Part shown: positions 52,303 to 59,887 of the stretch, piece by piece | Numbering within the stretch: the first letter of the stretch is position 1 | Layout: each line of letters begins with the position of its first letter | Assembly (NCBI GenBank): GCA_945882415.1 | Contig: CAMCWC010000007.1 | Span: 62,001-126,000 of the forward strand | DNA length: 64,000 bases | Direction of reading: 5' to 3' | Source of the DNA: Chthonomonas calidirosea | GTDB lineage: Bacteria > Armatimonadota > Fimbriimonadia > Fimbriimonadales > Fimbriimonadaceae | Position numbers and translations under genes: made by a program | The notes under the pieces: model-generated | What the model was told of the DNA's origin: nothing | Database searches by the model: none | The model's input: the letters and a program-made list of their open reading frames with translations, nothing else

Positions 52303-53646
52303 ATGAAAAAGTCAACGAAGGTGCTGCTCTACGGCATTCCCAGCGTCCTACTCCTCAGCTGCGCCGGTCTCTACAGCTTCGCCTACAAAACTCGTACGGA
52401 CCGCGACCGGGCGGTTGCCCGACTTGCACAGGTCGGGTTGCCAACGGACCCTGATCAGATCAAGCACATCCCCGATCCAGACAAGGACGCTGGTGAGCTT
52501 CTCAAAAAGTTTGATCGCGCATTTTTGAAAGCGCGAAAAGTACCCGCATACTTCTCCTTTTACATACCGAACTTGAAGTCTGCGAGGGCATTCGTTAACG
52601 CCAACCCGCAGCTGGTTCGGCTCAGAAAGCAACTTTTTACCAAGTCGGAGTTCGCAACACAGCTCGAACCTAGCATGGGACATCAGCATGAGTTTTATGG
52701 TTTTGCGGCCCTCGCGATCGTAGTTTGGCTCGGGTTAGCGGAAGCTCAAGTCTTATCGGCTGACGGTGCTGCCGATCGGGCCATCGACCTTTGCACGGAA
52801 ACGACACAATTTCTGCACTTGCTCAACTCTGATCCTAACCACACTGCCGAGCTTCTCAGCGTTTCTTTGCAGCAAGCAGTTAATCGTCACGTGGCTGATA
52901 TTGTTGAGAGCAATTCTGAGCGGGCCGAGGTGCGTCGGGCCCTGCAGCGTTATCTCCACGCGAGTGTCCCGAAAGTAGACTTCCGTCGGGCAGTTATTGA
53001 AGACTTATCGAACGCCCTTGCTCTCGAAAAGGATGTAACCCAGGGCAAAGTTGATTTAGTTGCATATGATGAGTCGATCAACGGTGGATACGCCAGCATT
53101 AGCGAAGTAGGCAAGCACAGCCTTTATCGAATCAAGGGTGCACCAGACATGCTCTTCGCCAGACTCTATGAAGGTTATGCAGACTTGTACGCACGAATTC
53201 CCAAAGATCCGAGCCAGCACAAGGACCGAATCGAGGTTGTCACACGATGGGATAGGGTCGTTTCTGACCAAAGGTCACCTAACTCGTACTTGCTGCAAAG
53301 CCTAATGCCGCAGTACAGCTATAGTTTCAAGTCCGAAGCAAAGCTCACCGCTGAGTGGCGCACCCTCAACGCCCTGCTTGCCGCATCTGAAATCAAAGCC
53401 AAAACGGGCTGTTATCCAACAAACCTTCCAGTGACTGGTCAGAACGCAATTGATCCTTTCACTGACCAGCCACTCAAGTATCTGCCGATGGACGGCAAGC
53501 TCGCCATCTATAGCGTTGGAGATGACCTTTTGGACAACCAGGGCAAGCTGTTTCGGCTGAACTACTTAGCCATGCCAGGGTCATCTGCACCTCCCCTCGA
53601 CATCGGCTTCAGCATCCCGTACGACGTGCCTGCTCGCCTCCGTTAG
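52303..53646 (+). CDS. Triplicated membrane-anchored family, member 3
   Basis: 447 residues from the ATG at 52303; the frame stays open back to 52153 inside member 2 but that part is in the wrong phase for the family. It matches member 2 through the whole length: KVLLYGIPSVLLLSCAGLYS, VGLPTDPDQIKHIPDPDKDA, YEGYADLYARIPKDPSQHKD, AEWRTLNALLAASEIKAKTG, IDPFTDQPLKYLPMDGKL and IYSVGDDLLDNQGKL. Same predicted topology. The equal length and order of features show duplication of a whole gene rather than of a domain. Function unknown. Confidence 0.75.
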   Translation: MKKSTKVLLYGIPSVLLLSCAGLYSFAYKTRTDRDRAVARLAQVGLPTDPDQIKHIPDPDKDAGELLKKFDRAFLKARKVPAYFSFYIPNLKSARAFVNANPQLVRLRKQLFTKSEFATQLEPSMGHQHEFYGFAALAIVVWLGLAEAQVLSADGAADRAIDLCTETTQFLHLLNSDPNHTAELLSVSLQQAVNRHVADIVESNSERAEVRRALQRYLHASVPKVDFRRAVIEDLSNALALEKDVTQGKVDLVAYDESINGGYASISEVGKHSLYRIKGAPDMLFARLYEGYADLYARIPKDPSQHKDRIEVVTRWDRVVSDQRSPNSYLLQSLMPQYSYSFKSEAKLTAEWRTLNALLAASEIKAKTGCYPTNLPVTGQNAIDPFTDQPLKYLPMDGKLAIYSVGDDLLDNQGKLFRLNYLAMPGSSAPPLDIGFSIPYDVPARLR

Positions 53647-53654
53647 GCTAGGGC

Positions 53655-54188
53655 TCAAGCCGCGCGGAACTTGCGGCGTTGGGCCGTCACGACCTCGGTA
53701 TTCATCCCCGCCATATGGAGAGCGCCGCTGTAGCGACCGTGCTCCATCTTGAAGCACTTATCCATGACCACCGTCACACCCGCCTCCAAACCTCGATGAG
53801 CCGACGGCAAATCGATAATCCGCAACTGCGTCCAAAGCGCCGGAATCCCAAGTTCCAAAACCTGATCCAACACACCCGCGATCTCCGAAGGTGCTCGGAA
53901 GACAATGACTACATCTATCTTCGAAGGAATCGTCTTCAAATCCGGATAGCTCTTCTCACCCAAAATCTCGTCCGCGCGAGGATTCACCGGGATCACCCGA
54001 TACCCCTCATCCTGCAGATACGACCCGACCATGTTGGAAGCCTTCGTCTTCTCCGTCGAAAGCCCGACGATCGCGATCGTCCGAGCCTCCCGAATCAGCC
54101 GCTGAATCTCGGTTCCGTTCTGGAAAAGCTCTCGCTGCTCCGGCGTCAGCCGGGTGTTTAGGCGAATATCACATGCAATAGCGGCCAT
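53655..54188 (-). CDS. CoA-binding (YccU-type) protein
   Basis: 177 residues from the ATG at 54188, 8 nt after the metY stop. A Rossmann-like CoA-binding domain: IREARTIAIVGLSTEKTKAS, YLQDEGYRVIPVNPRADEIL, KIDVVIVFRAPSEIAGVLDQ and GIPALWTQLRIID. The C-terminus has VVMDKCFKMEHGR, conserved in this family. Members of this family are found next to O-acetylhomoserine sulfhydrylase genes in other lineages such as Thermus (recalled, not checked). The role is unproved. Last gene of the cupin-metY-CoA-binding operon. Confidence 0.85.
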   Translation of the reverse strand: MAAIACDIRLNTRLTPEQRELFQNGTEIQRLIREARTIAIVGLSTEKTKASNMVGSYLQDEGYRVIPVNPRADEILGEKSYPDLKTIPSKIDVVIVFRAPSEIAGVLDQVLELGIPALWTQLRIIDLPSAHRGLEAGVTVVMDKCFKMEHGRYSGALHMAGMNTEVVTAQRRKFRAA

Positions 54189-54196
54189 GGTTTCTC

Positions 54197-55486
54197 TCAA
54201 ATACGTGCGAACGCTTGGTCCAGGTCCCAAAGTAGGTCATCGATGGTTTCCAGCCCAACCGACAATCGGATCATTCCGGCGGTGATTCCACCGGCCAAAA
54301 GCTCCTCGTCGCTCAACTGCTGGTGCGTGGTGCTCGCCGGATGAATCACCAAGCTCTTCGCATCGCCAACGTTCGCCAAGTGCGAGAACAACTGAAGCGA
54401 TTCGATAAACGTCTTACCGGCCAACCGAACATCACCGGAAGAAGGGGAAATCTCAAACGACATCACCGCGCCAGGCCCCTTCGGCAAGTACTTCTTCGCG
54501 CGATCAAAGTGCGGATGGCTCTCAAGCCCAGCGTAATGAACCTTGCTCACCCTCGGGTGGGCCTCCAAGTACTTCGCAACCGCCAAGGCGTTCTGCACAT
54601 GTCGATCCATTCGCAGCGAAAGCGTCTCCAAGCCCTGCAAAAGCTGGAACGAGTTGGTAGGCGAGATACAAGCGCCAATGTCCCGAATCGTCTCGGCTCG
54701 CAGCTTCACCAAGAAACCGTAATGGCCAAAGGTGTCAAAGAACCGCATCCCGTGATACGCCGGCGAAGGATCGGCAATCGAAGGATTCTGGGAGAAATCG
54801 AAATCGCCCGAGTCCACCACCACCCCACCAATACTCGTCCCGTGGCCACCAATAAACTTGGTCGCGGAGTGCACCACAATCGTCGCTCCCCACTCAATCG
54901 GTCGGCAAAGGTACGGCGTGGCAAAAGTGCTGTCCACAATCAGCGGAACCCCGACTGATTTCGACAAAGCCCCTAAACCTTCAAGGTCCGGAATGCTGTT
55001 CACCGGATTGCCGATAGTTTCCACGAACATCGCCCGCGTCTTCGGCTGAATCGCTGCTTCCCAATCCACCGTATCCGATGGATTTACGAACGTCACCTCC
55101 ACCCCGAGCTTTTTCAGAGTGTGGGCGAACATCGTCATCGTTCCGCCATAGAGTTGGTTCGACGAGACGATGTGGTCTCCGGGCGAGCACAGCGTCATGA
55201 TTGTGCTGAACTCTGCCGCCATCCCACTCGCAACCGCCAACGCCCCGGTGCCGCCTTCCAGCGACGCCATTCGCTCCTCAAAAACCGCGTTCGTCGGGTT
55301 GCTGATTCGGGAGTAGATATTCCCGTATTGCTTCAGCTCAAACAGGTGCGCCGCTTCATCTGCACTTCCGAAAACGTACGAAGTCGTCTGATAAATCGGC
55401 ACCGCCCGCGCCCCCACATGCGGGTCCGGAATCTGCCCGGCGTGGAGCATCCGCGTCTCAAATCCAAAACTGCGTGCGTTACTCAT
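54197..55486 (-). CDS. metY: O-acetylhomoserine sulfhydrylase (MetY type)
   Basis: 429 residues, the usual length for MetY rather than the shorter MetB/MetC. PLP enzyme of the Cys/Met-metabolism family: YSRISNPTNAVFEERMASLE (58-77), SNQLYGGT (109-116), DSTFATPYLCRP and the PLP-binding Lys210 in HSATKFIGGHGTSIGG. It makes homocysteine (or methionine) from O-acetylhomoserine and sulfide or thiols. It follows the cupin gene by 2 nt and precedes the CoA-binding gene by 8 nt. I saw no SAM riboswitch upstream of the operon. Confidence 0.94.
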   Translation of the reverse strand: MSNARSFGFETRMLHAGQIPDPHVGARAVPIYQTTSYVFGSADEAAHLFELKQYGNIYSRISNPTNAVFEERMASLEGGTGALAVASGMAAEFSTIMTLCSPGDHIVSSNQLYGGTMTMFAHTLKKLGVEVTFVNPSDTVDWEAAIQPKTRAMFVETIGNPVNSIPDLEGLGALSKSVGVPLIVDSTFATPYLCRPIEWGATIVVHSATKFIGGHGTSIGGVVVDSGDFDFSQNPSIADPSPAYHGMRFFDTFGHYGFLVKLRAETIRDIGACISPTNSFQLLQGLETLSLRMDRHVQNALAVAKYLEAHPRVSKVHYAGLESHPHFDRAKKYLPKGPGAVMSFEISPSSGDVRLAGKTFIESLQLFSHLANVGDAKSLVIHPASTTHQQLSDEELLAGGITAGMIRLSVGLETIDDLLWDLDQAFARI

Positions 55487-55488
55487 GT

Positions 55489-55929
55489 TCAGACCTTGAA
55501 AAATGCTCCTACGACGGGATGCTGCCGAAGCTCCGCAACTTCCTCTTCTGTCGGGCGGTGCGGACGATCGCGAACCTCATGAACCACGCATAGGAATCCA
55601 AACTCCGTCCCGCGTGTCGCCCGGAACTGGTGCCAAGTCTGGGGCGGAATCCTCACAACGTCGTGCACACCGACTTCAGTCACCGTGTCGCCAACCATCA
55701 CCTCACCGCTGCCCCGAATGATCATCACGAGGTGCGAGTGGTCGTGCCGCTCCATCGTGGAGTACCCATCCGCTGCCATTTCGAAGTAACGAAGCTCGAC
55801 CGGCAGGTCGTGCTCGGCAGGCGCCAGCGTTTGGCGCGTGATGCTCTTGAAGTGGGTGCCGCCGTCCTCTTTGTAGGGATGGATATCGACGCCGTGCCAC
55901 GTAAAATTCTCTCCAGACGGACGGATCAT
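55489..55929 (-). CDS. Small cupin-domain protein
   Basis: 146 residues, a single cupin barrel: motif 1 MERHDHSHLVMIIRGSGEVM carries the His/His/(Glu) metal ligands and motif 2 VRIPPQTWHQFRAT the last His. The overall form recalls metal-binding sensors or small dioxygenases. It is the first gene of the metY operon, 2 nt upstream of metY, so a role in sulfur-amino-acid metabolism is an inference from position. No signal peptide. Confidence 0.88.
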   Translation of the reverse strand: MIRPSGENFTWHGVDIHPYKEDGGTHFKSITRQTLAPAEHDLPVELRYFEMAADGYSTMERHDHSHLVMIIRGSGEVMVGDTVTEVGVHDVVRIPPQTWHQFRATRGTEFGFLCVVHEVRDRPHRPTEEEVAELRQHPVVGAFFKV

Positions 55930-56447
55930 AGGCTTGGTTAAACAGTGGGAACCCTTAAAGGATACTCAACTCCTCCCAATGGACCCAGCCGAAGAAATTC
56001 TGCCAAGTTCAGATTCAATGGCATTTAGCTCGGATCACGAAAGAATCTTTCGCAACCGTCAAAGACCACACCATTTTCGAAGGTCACCAAAATTGGGTTC
56101 CTAACGGAAACATTTTCATGAATCAATGTTTCGAAGTCGAACGTAAATCCAGTTAAGTGGAACGTTCCGCTGGCGCAAGGTTTTGTCTTAACAAAATGCT
56201 GCGGTTAGGGGAAAGCTCGGTCTCCCAGATGGGATGCGGACTCAGGCTTTGGCCAGGTCCAAAATCGCCAGCTGACCGAGAACTTTCTGTTTCTGACCGA
56301 CCGTCCAAGCTCATGTAGGTTTGGCTTAGGCGAATGTTAAGACGGGAGAAAATCTGAATTGTTCAGTTTTCAGACGATTCTCCGGAAAAACGTTAGAAAA
56401 TTAACGGAACCGAACGCCAAAGATACACGTTACACGCGGTGTATTCA
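55930..56447. other. 518-bp intergenic region with stem-loops, possible structured leader or RNA
   Basis: No convincing ORF. Three foldable pieces can be seen: GAAACATT-10 nt-AATGTTTC (56107-56132); a long-range CTCGGT/ACCGAG pairing between 56217-56222 and 56274-56279; and GGAGAA...TCTGAA with its complement TTCAGA...TTCTCC (56345-56383), a 6+6 bp stem about 65 nt before the ATG at 56448. I matched none of these to a known riboswitch (SAM, cobalamin, c-di-GMP, TPP motifs were looked for by eye). It could be a long 5' leader of the PEP-CTERM-type gene or an independent RNA. Confidence 0.35.
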
Positions 56448-56729
56448 ATGAAGAATTACGCACTTTCGATCATCCTTGCCATTTGCGCTGGCTCGGCTTG
56501 GGCTCAACACCAGGCCTACACGCCGGTTGCGTCAATATCCTCAGATCCGATCCAGATGAGCACGGACGCTCAGACCGCGAACAAGCGTGCTGACTCTTCC
56601 GCCACTCTCCTGAACTCGAATCCGACCGGTCCGAATGATTCGGCAACCCAAGATCAATCCGTCCCTAACCATGTGTTCATCCTTGGACTAGGTATGGCGG
56701 TGTTCTTCATCGTCGGAAAGCGACGATAA
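56448..56729 (+). CDS. Short PEP-CTERM-like surface protein
   Basis: 93 residues from the ATG at 56448 (a GTG three codons earlier). Signal peptide MKNYALSIILAICAGSAWAQ, a 45-residue Ser/Thr/Asn-rich low-complexity middle, and a C-terminal 'VPNHVFILGLGMAVFFIVGKRR': a Pro-led motif, a membrane helix and a basic tail, the layout of PEP-CTERM sorting signals, but with VPN in place of the usual PEP. Probably exported and processed by an exosortase elsewhere in the genome. Followed by a true PEP-CTERM protein 188 nt downstream. Confidence 0.65.
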   Translation: MKNYALSIILAICAGSAWAQHQAYTPVASISSDPIQMSTDAQTANKRADSSATLLNSNPTGPNDSATQDQSVPNHVFILGLGMAVFFIVGKRR

Positions 56730-56917
56730 GCTTCACAAAGCAAAAAACGCGAGCATCAGGTTCCTCGGCGACTATCGCCTTGGGACCTTCGTGTTGTGTG
56801 CCTGTCACCCAATCCCTTGTCACGCCAAGCCTGTCACGCTGAAACGGTCACGTAAGAGAGTAACTGCGCGAATGCCCGATCCTGAACCAACATTGAACTG
56901 TAATTCAGGAATCCAAC

Positions 56918-57622
56918 ATGAAGCTTTTCATTTTTGCTCTCGTATCTGTCGCTGCGATTTCTGCGGCTCAAGCTCAGCTCCTTTCCGCCCCTGCTTCAAA
57001 CGTAGATTCTTCAACCCTCACAAACTTCGCCGAAGCACGCGGACGCGTTGCCTCGAACAGCTGGAAAGAAGGACTCTTCGCCTCCGATAACCCAAGCTCC
57101 AGCAACACCAGCAACTCGGTCAGCGCCTGGACGAGCAACGTCTCCAAGCAGTTCACGCTCTCTTACGATTCCACCACGAGCACCTTCTCTTGGTCCGTCG
57201 GAAACGGTGCCACGCTCACACGCACCATCGACCCCGGCACTGGAAAAGATTTTGTCGGCTTCCGATTCGACGCAAAGTCGACCGCCCAAGCTGGCAAGAA
57301 CAACAATACGATCTCGCTCTCAAACCTGAGCTACCAAAGCAACACGAGCCAGAGCCTGAGCGGAGTTTCTGCTAGCGGCGCAAACACCGTCGGCCAGAGC
57401 TACTATTTTGCCAACGGCAAGGCAAAGAGCTTCACCATTACCGGCCTCGCCACCTACACCGCCGCTGCGAGCAGTCCGGCTGGTATCAACGACGACCGAC
57501 TCACCTTCTCCTTCCGCGCCTTCAGCGCCAAGACGACTGCCCCGGTTCCAGAGCCAGCGTCCATGCTCGCCCTCTCCGCTGGCGTCCTCGCCCTGATCCG
57601 GCGACGAAAGAACCAGGCCTAA
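56918..57622 (+). CDS. PEP-CTERM sorting domain protein
   Basis: 234 residues. Signal peptide MKLFIFALVSVAAISAAQAQ; a Ser/Thr/Asn-rich beta domain (SWSVGNGATLTRTIDPGTGK, VGQSYYFANGKAKSFTI); and the C-terminal sorting signal VPEPASMLALSAGVLALIRR plus a basic end. This is the standard exosortase-recognised form with VPEP, helix and RRRK. Such proteins are anchored or released at the cell surface. No exosortase gene is in the window. Confidence 0.93.
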   Translation: MKLFIFALVSVAAISAAQAQLLSAPASNVDSSTLTNFAEARGRVASNSWKEGLFASDNPSSSNTSNSVSAWTSNVSKQFTLSYDSTTSTFSWSVGNGATLTRTIDPGTGKDFVGFRFDAKSTAQAGKNNNTISLSNLSYQSNTSQSLSGVSASGANTVGQSYYFANGKAKSFTITGLATYTAAASSPAGINDDRLTFSFRAFSAKTTAPVPEPASMLALSAGVLALIRRRKNQA

Positions 57623-57632
57623 GCCCAAACAC

Positions 57633-57667
57633 AAAAAAGCCCTCGGCAATCTGCCGAGGGCTTTTTT
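57633..57667. terminator. Strong bidirectional Rho-independent terminator
   Basis: A perfect stem GCCCTCGGCA with its complement around ATC, flanked by six A and six T. Between the PEP-CTERM gene and the convergent regulator. Confidence 0.94.
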
Positions 57668-57678
57668 GCGTTGTTAAC

Positions 57679-58341
57679 TCAGACTTTTTCGACGAGTCGA
57701 GCTTTCACGGCCTTCATCGCGGCTTCGGTTCGGCTGTTCACCTGAAGCGCCTTCAGGATGTTCGAAACGTGGTTCTTCACCGTCTTCTCGGCAATCGTCA
57801 GCTTGGCCGCGATTTCCTTGTTTCGAAGTCCCTGGGCCACGAGGTCCAGAATCTCCTGCTCGCGATCGCTCAGGACGTAGAGTTCGGTGTCATCGATCTC
57901 TTCCTCTTCCTTCACGCGGCGGAAGTCTTCAAGGACCTTGCTCGCGATTCGCGGGGTGATCTTCGCTTCGCCGCGCTCGGCTAGTCGAATCGCATCGACG
58001 ACGTCCTGTGGAGTCGAAGTCTTCAGCAGGTAGCCCAAGGCTCCGGCGCGGAACGCCTCGTAAACCGTATCGTCATCTTCTTTGACGGTGAGGATCACCA
58101 CGTTCACGCCCTTCTCCTGCCGAAGAATGCGCCGAACGAGCTCGATGCCGTTCATGCGTGGCATGTTGATATCCGTGAGCAAAACGTCGGGCGGATCCGA
58201 AAGGCAGGCGTCCAGTGCTTCTTGGCCGTCCTTACAGACCGCTAAGATCTCGCACTCCGGCGCTAGGGTAAGCGTCTTCTCCAGGGCCTTTCGATAAGGC
58301 GCCTCGTCATCCGCAATAACAATCCGAATCTGTTGCGACAT
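57679..58341 (-). CDS. NarL/FixJ-type response regulator
   Basis: 220 residues from the ATG at 58341; the frame is open farther up but only as an antisense of the ABC ATPase gene. Receiver domain 1-120 with Asp11/Asp12, the phospho-acceptor Asp57 (LLTDINMPRMNGIEL), Thr85 region and Lys107 (YLLKTSTP). A LuxR-type helix-turn-helix follows (LSDREQEILDLVAQGLRNKE, IAEKTVKNHVSNILKALQV). No histidine kinase is adjacent, so its partner is elsewhere. A perfect TATAAT lies 7 nt before the ATG. Confidence 0.94.
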   Translation of the reverse strand: MSQQIRIVIADDEAPYRKALEKTLTLAPECEILAVCKDGQEALDACLSDPPDVLLTDINMPRMNGIELVRRILRQEKGVNVVILTVKEDDDTVYEAFRAGALGYLLKTSTPQDVVDAIRLAERGEAKITPRIASKVLEDFRRVKEEEEIDDTELYVLSDREQEILDLVAQGLRNKEIAAKLTIAEKTVKNHVSNILKALQVNSRTEAAMKAVKARLVEKV

Positions 58342-58348
58342 CAGCACG

Positions 58349-58378
58349 ATTATACGGGTTACCGGCGAAAACGTACAA
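58349..58378 (-). promoter_or_regulatory. Promoter of the response regulator gene, leaderless type
   Basis: Minus strand TTGTAC (58373-58378), 18 bp, consensus TATAAT (58349-58354), then 7 nt to the ATG at 58341. The divergent DppD-like gene starts at 58388, within this promoter's upstream edge. Confidence 0.6.
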
Positions 58379-58387
58379 AAATCCACG

Positions 58388-59344
58388 ATGCCATACTCAG
58401 GCGTGGCCGTTTTGGAAGTCCGTGATCTCGAAGTTTCGTTCGGATCGACCCGCATTTTGCGTGGCGTTAGCTTCGATCTCATCGCGGGCGAGACCCTCGG
58501 CGTCGTTGGCGAGTCCGGCTGCGGGAAGTCCATGACCGCCTTCGCGCTGATGGGCATGCTTATTCCCCCGGGCCGAATCTCTGGCGGCTCCATCAAGCTC
58601 GATGGGCGCGAACTCGTCGGCTTGCCCGAGAAGGAACTCCGAAAAATCCGTGGCGAGCAGATCGCACTGGTCATGCAGGACCCGTTCACCAGCCTTAACC
58701 CGATGATGAAGGTGGGCCACCAAATCGGTGAATCGCTTGTTTTGCATCACGGAATGTCGAAAGATGCCGCCTTCAAGCGCGCTATTGAACTGCTCGACCA
58801 AGTAGGCGTCCCCGCTCCCGAAGCCTCTGCCAGCAAGTTCCCGCACCAACTTAGCGGCGGTCAGCGGCAACGAATCGTCATCGCGATGGCCTTTGCCTGT
58901 AAGCCGAAAGTCCTCCTTGCTGACGAACCCACCACCGCCCTCGACGTCACCCTCCAAGCGCAAATCCTCCGCCTCCTGCGCGACCTTCAAAAACAAGAAG
59001 GCGTGGCGGTCATGCTCGTGAGCCACGACATCGGCGCCATTGGCGCGGTCAGTCAGCGCATCGCCGTTTTCTATGCCGGCCAAATCGTTGAGCTCGGCAC
59101 CGCCCCCCAAGTCTTGCGCGAACCGACCATGCCGTACACCAAGGCTCTGCTAAGCGCGCTCCCGCGAGTCGGCCAAACCCGCCTCGAAACCATCTCCGGC
59201 TCCCCACCCGACTTCGCCACCCTCGGCCCCGAGTGCCCCTTCTCCCCCCGCTGCCCCCACCGCCACGACAAGTGCAGCGCCAACCCGCCCCTAACCGAAA
59301 TCGGCCAAGGCCACCAATCCGCCTGCTGGCTGAATATAAAGTAG
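58388..59344 (+). CDS. Peptide/nickel-type ABC transporter ATPase (DppD/OppD)
   Basis: 318 residues. Walker A GESGCGKSM (41-49), LVMQDPFTSLNPMMKVG (the Q-loop of this family), LSGGQRQRIVIAMA signature, LLADEPTTALDVT Walker B and VSHDIGA. The C-terminal oligopeptide-transport extension is present with its Cys-rich CPFSPRCPHRHDKC and later SACWL. It normally pairs with DppF and two permeases, none of which is here, so it is an orphan copy. A TACAAA is 8 nt upstream of the ATG; the gene ends in a repeat that can form a hairpin. Confidence 0.92.
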   Translation: MPYSGVAVLEVRDLEVSFGSTRILRGVSFDLIAGETLGVVGESGCGKSMTAFALMGMLIPPGRISGGSIKLDGRELVGLPEKELRKIRGEQIALVMQDPFTSLNPMMKVGHQIGESLVLHHGMSKDAAFKRAIELLDQVGVPAPEASASKFPHQLSGGQRQRIVIAMAFACKPKVLLADEPTTALDVTLQAQILRLLRDLQKQEGVAVMLVSHDIGAIGAVSQRIAVFYAGQIVELGTAPQVLREPTMPYTKALLSALPRVGQTRLETISGSPPDFATLGPECPFSPRCPHRHDKCSANPPLTEIGQGHQSACWLNIK

Positions 59345-59347
59345 TTT

Positions 59348-59421
59348 GAGCCCCCTCCTTTCGCCTATAGCGAGAGGAGGGGGTTGGGGGTGGAGAGCCG
59401 GCCAGAGGTAACTCGTAAATC
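59348..59421 (+). repeat. 74-bp repeat, copy 1 (upstream of DUF559 gene)
   Basis: This copy and that at 59804-59876 match over nearly their whole length. Each has an internal palindrome: CCCCCTCC...TCGC pairs with GCGA...GGAGGGGG around 3-5 nt. It ends in AGAGGTAACTCGTAAATC directly before the GTG start codon at 59422, so it carries the ribosome-binding site of the DUF559 gene. Confidence 0.92.
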
Positions 59422-59799
59422 GTGAAGAAGCTGCGACTCAACCGCTCCGACGAGGCAAAGTCTCAAGCCAGGAAACTCCGCTCAAACATGAGCGTCAGCG
59501 AGAAATGGTTTTGGGCCGCCGTGCGAAAAGACCTGCTCGGCTACCGCTTCCGCCGTCAAGTGGCCATCGGCCCTTACTTTCTAGACTTCTATGTTCCAAG
59601 CGCAAAGCTCTGCATAGAAATTGATGGTGAGCAGCATCTAGATCGAACTGAGCAAGACCAACGCCGAGATGCGTATCTGGCGGAGTTTGGAATCCTAACC
59701 CTCAGAATTCCATCCCTCGACCTCTTTCACGAAGATGAGGACCGCTACTCAGCCTGGATTCGGGAAGTAGAAAGAATCTGCCAAGAACGCAAGAAGTAG
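59422..59799 (+). CDS. DUF559 domain protein, VSR-like nuclease fold
   Basis: 125 residues from a GTG at 59422, directly after the repeat's end. DUF559 belongs to the PD-(D/E)XK/very-short-patch-repair-like nucleases. Glu27 (MSVSEKWFW), Asp55 (YFLDFYVP), Glu66 and Asp68 (CIEIDGEQH), and His72 form the likely active-site set. 'RRDAYLAEFGILTLRIP' is a standard family block. Function is not proved for most members. It is bracketed by direct repeats. Confidence 0.9.
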   Translation: MKKLRLNRSDEAKSQARKLRSNMSVSEKWFWAAVRKDLLGYRFRRQVAIGPYFLDFYVPSAKLCIEIDGEQHLDRTEQDQRRDAYLAEFGILTLRIPSLDLFHEDEDRYSAWIREVERICQERKK

Positions 59800-59803
59800 C
59801 CAA

Positions 59804-59876
59804 GAGCCCCCTCCTTTCGCCTCAAGCGAGAGGAGGGGGTTGGGGGTGGAGAGCCGTACAGAGGCACCTCGTAATC
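59804..59876 (+). repeat. 74-bp repeat, copy 2 (downstream of DUF559 gene)
   Basis: Same orientation as copy 1, differing at a few positions in the loop (CTATA versus CTCAA) and towards the end (GAGGCACCTCGTAATC against GAGGTAACTCGTAAATC). It starts 4 nt after the DUF559 stop. The palindrome can also act as a terminator. Confidence 0.92.
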
Positions 59877-59887
59877 ACGCTCCCGAA

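Noticed and set aside
55930-56447. SAM or c-di-GMP riboswitch in the long intergenic region
   Set aside because: The conserved core motifs of these classes were looked for on both strands by eye and not found; a covariance-model search would settle it.
56791-57090. 99-codon frame before and inside the PEP-CTERM gene
   Set aside because: Cys/Arg-rich product without leader or motif; it overlaps the well-supported PEP-CTERM gene in another frame.
58342-58689. N-terminal extension of the response regulator by about 116 residues
   Set aside because: The receiver domain begins at the ATG at 58341 with a TATAAT in front; the extension is only the antisense of the DppD-like gene.
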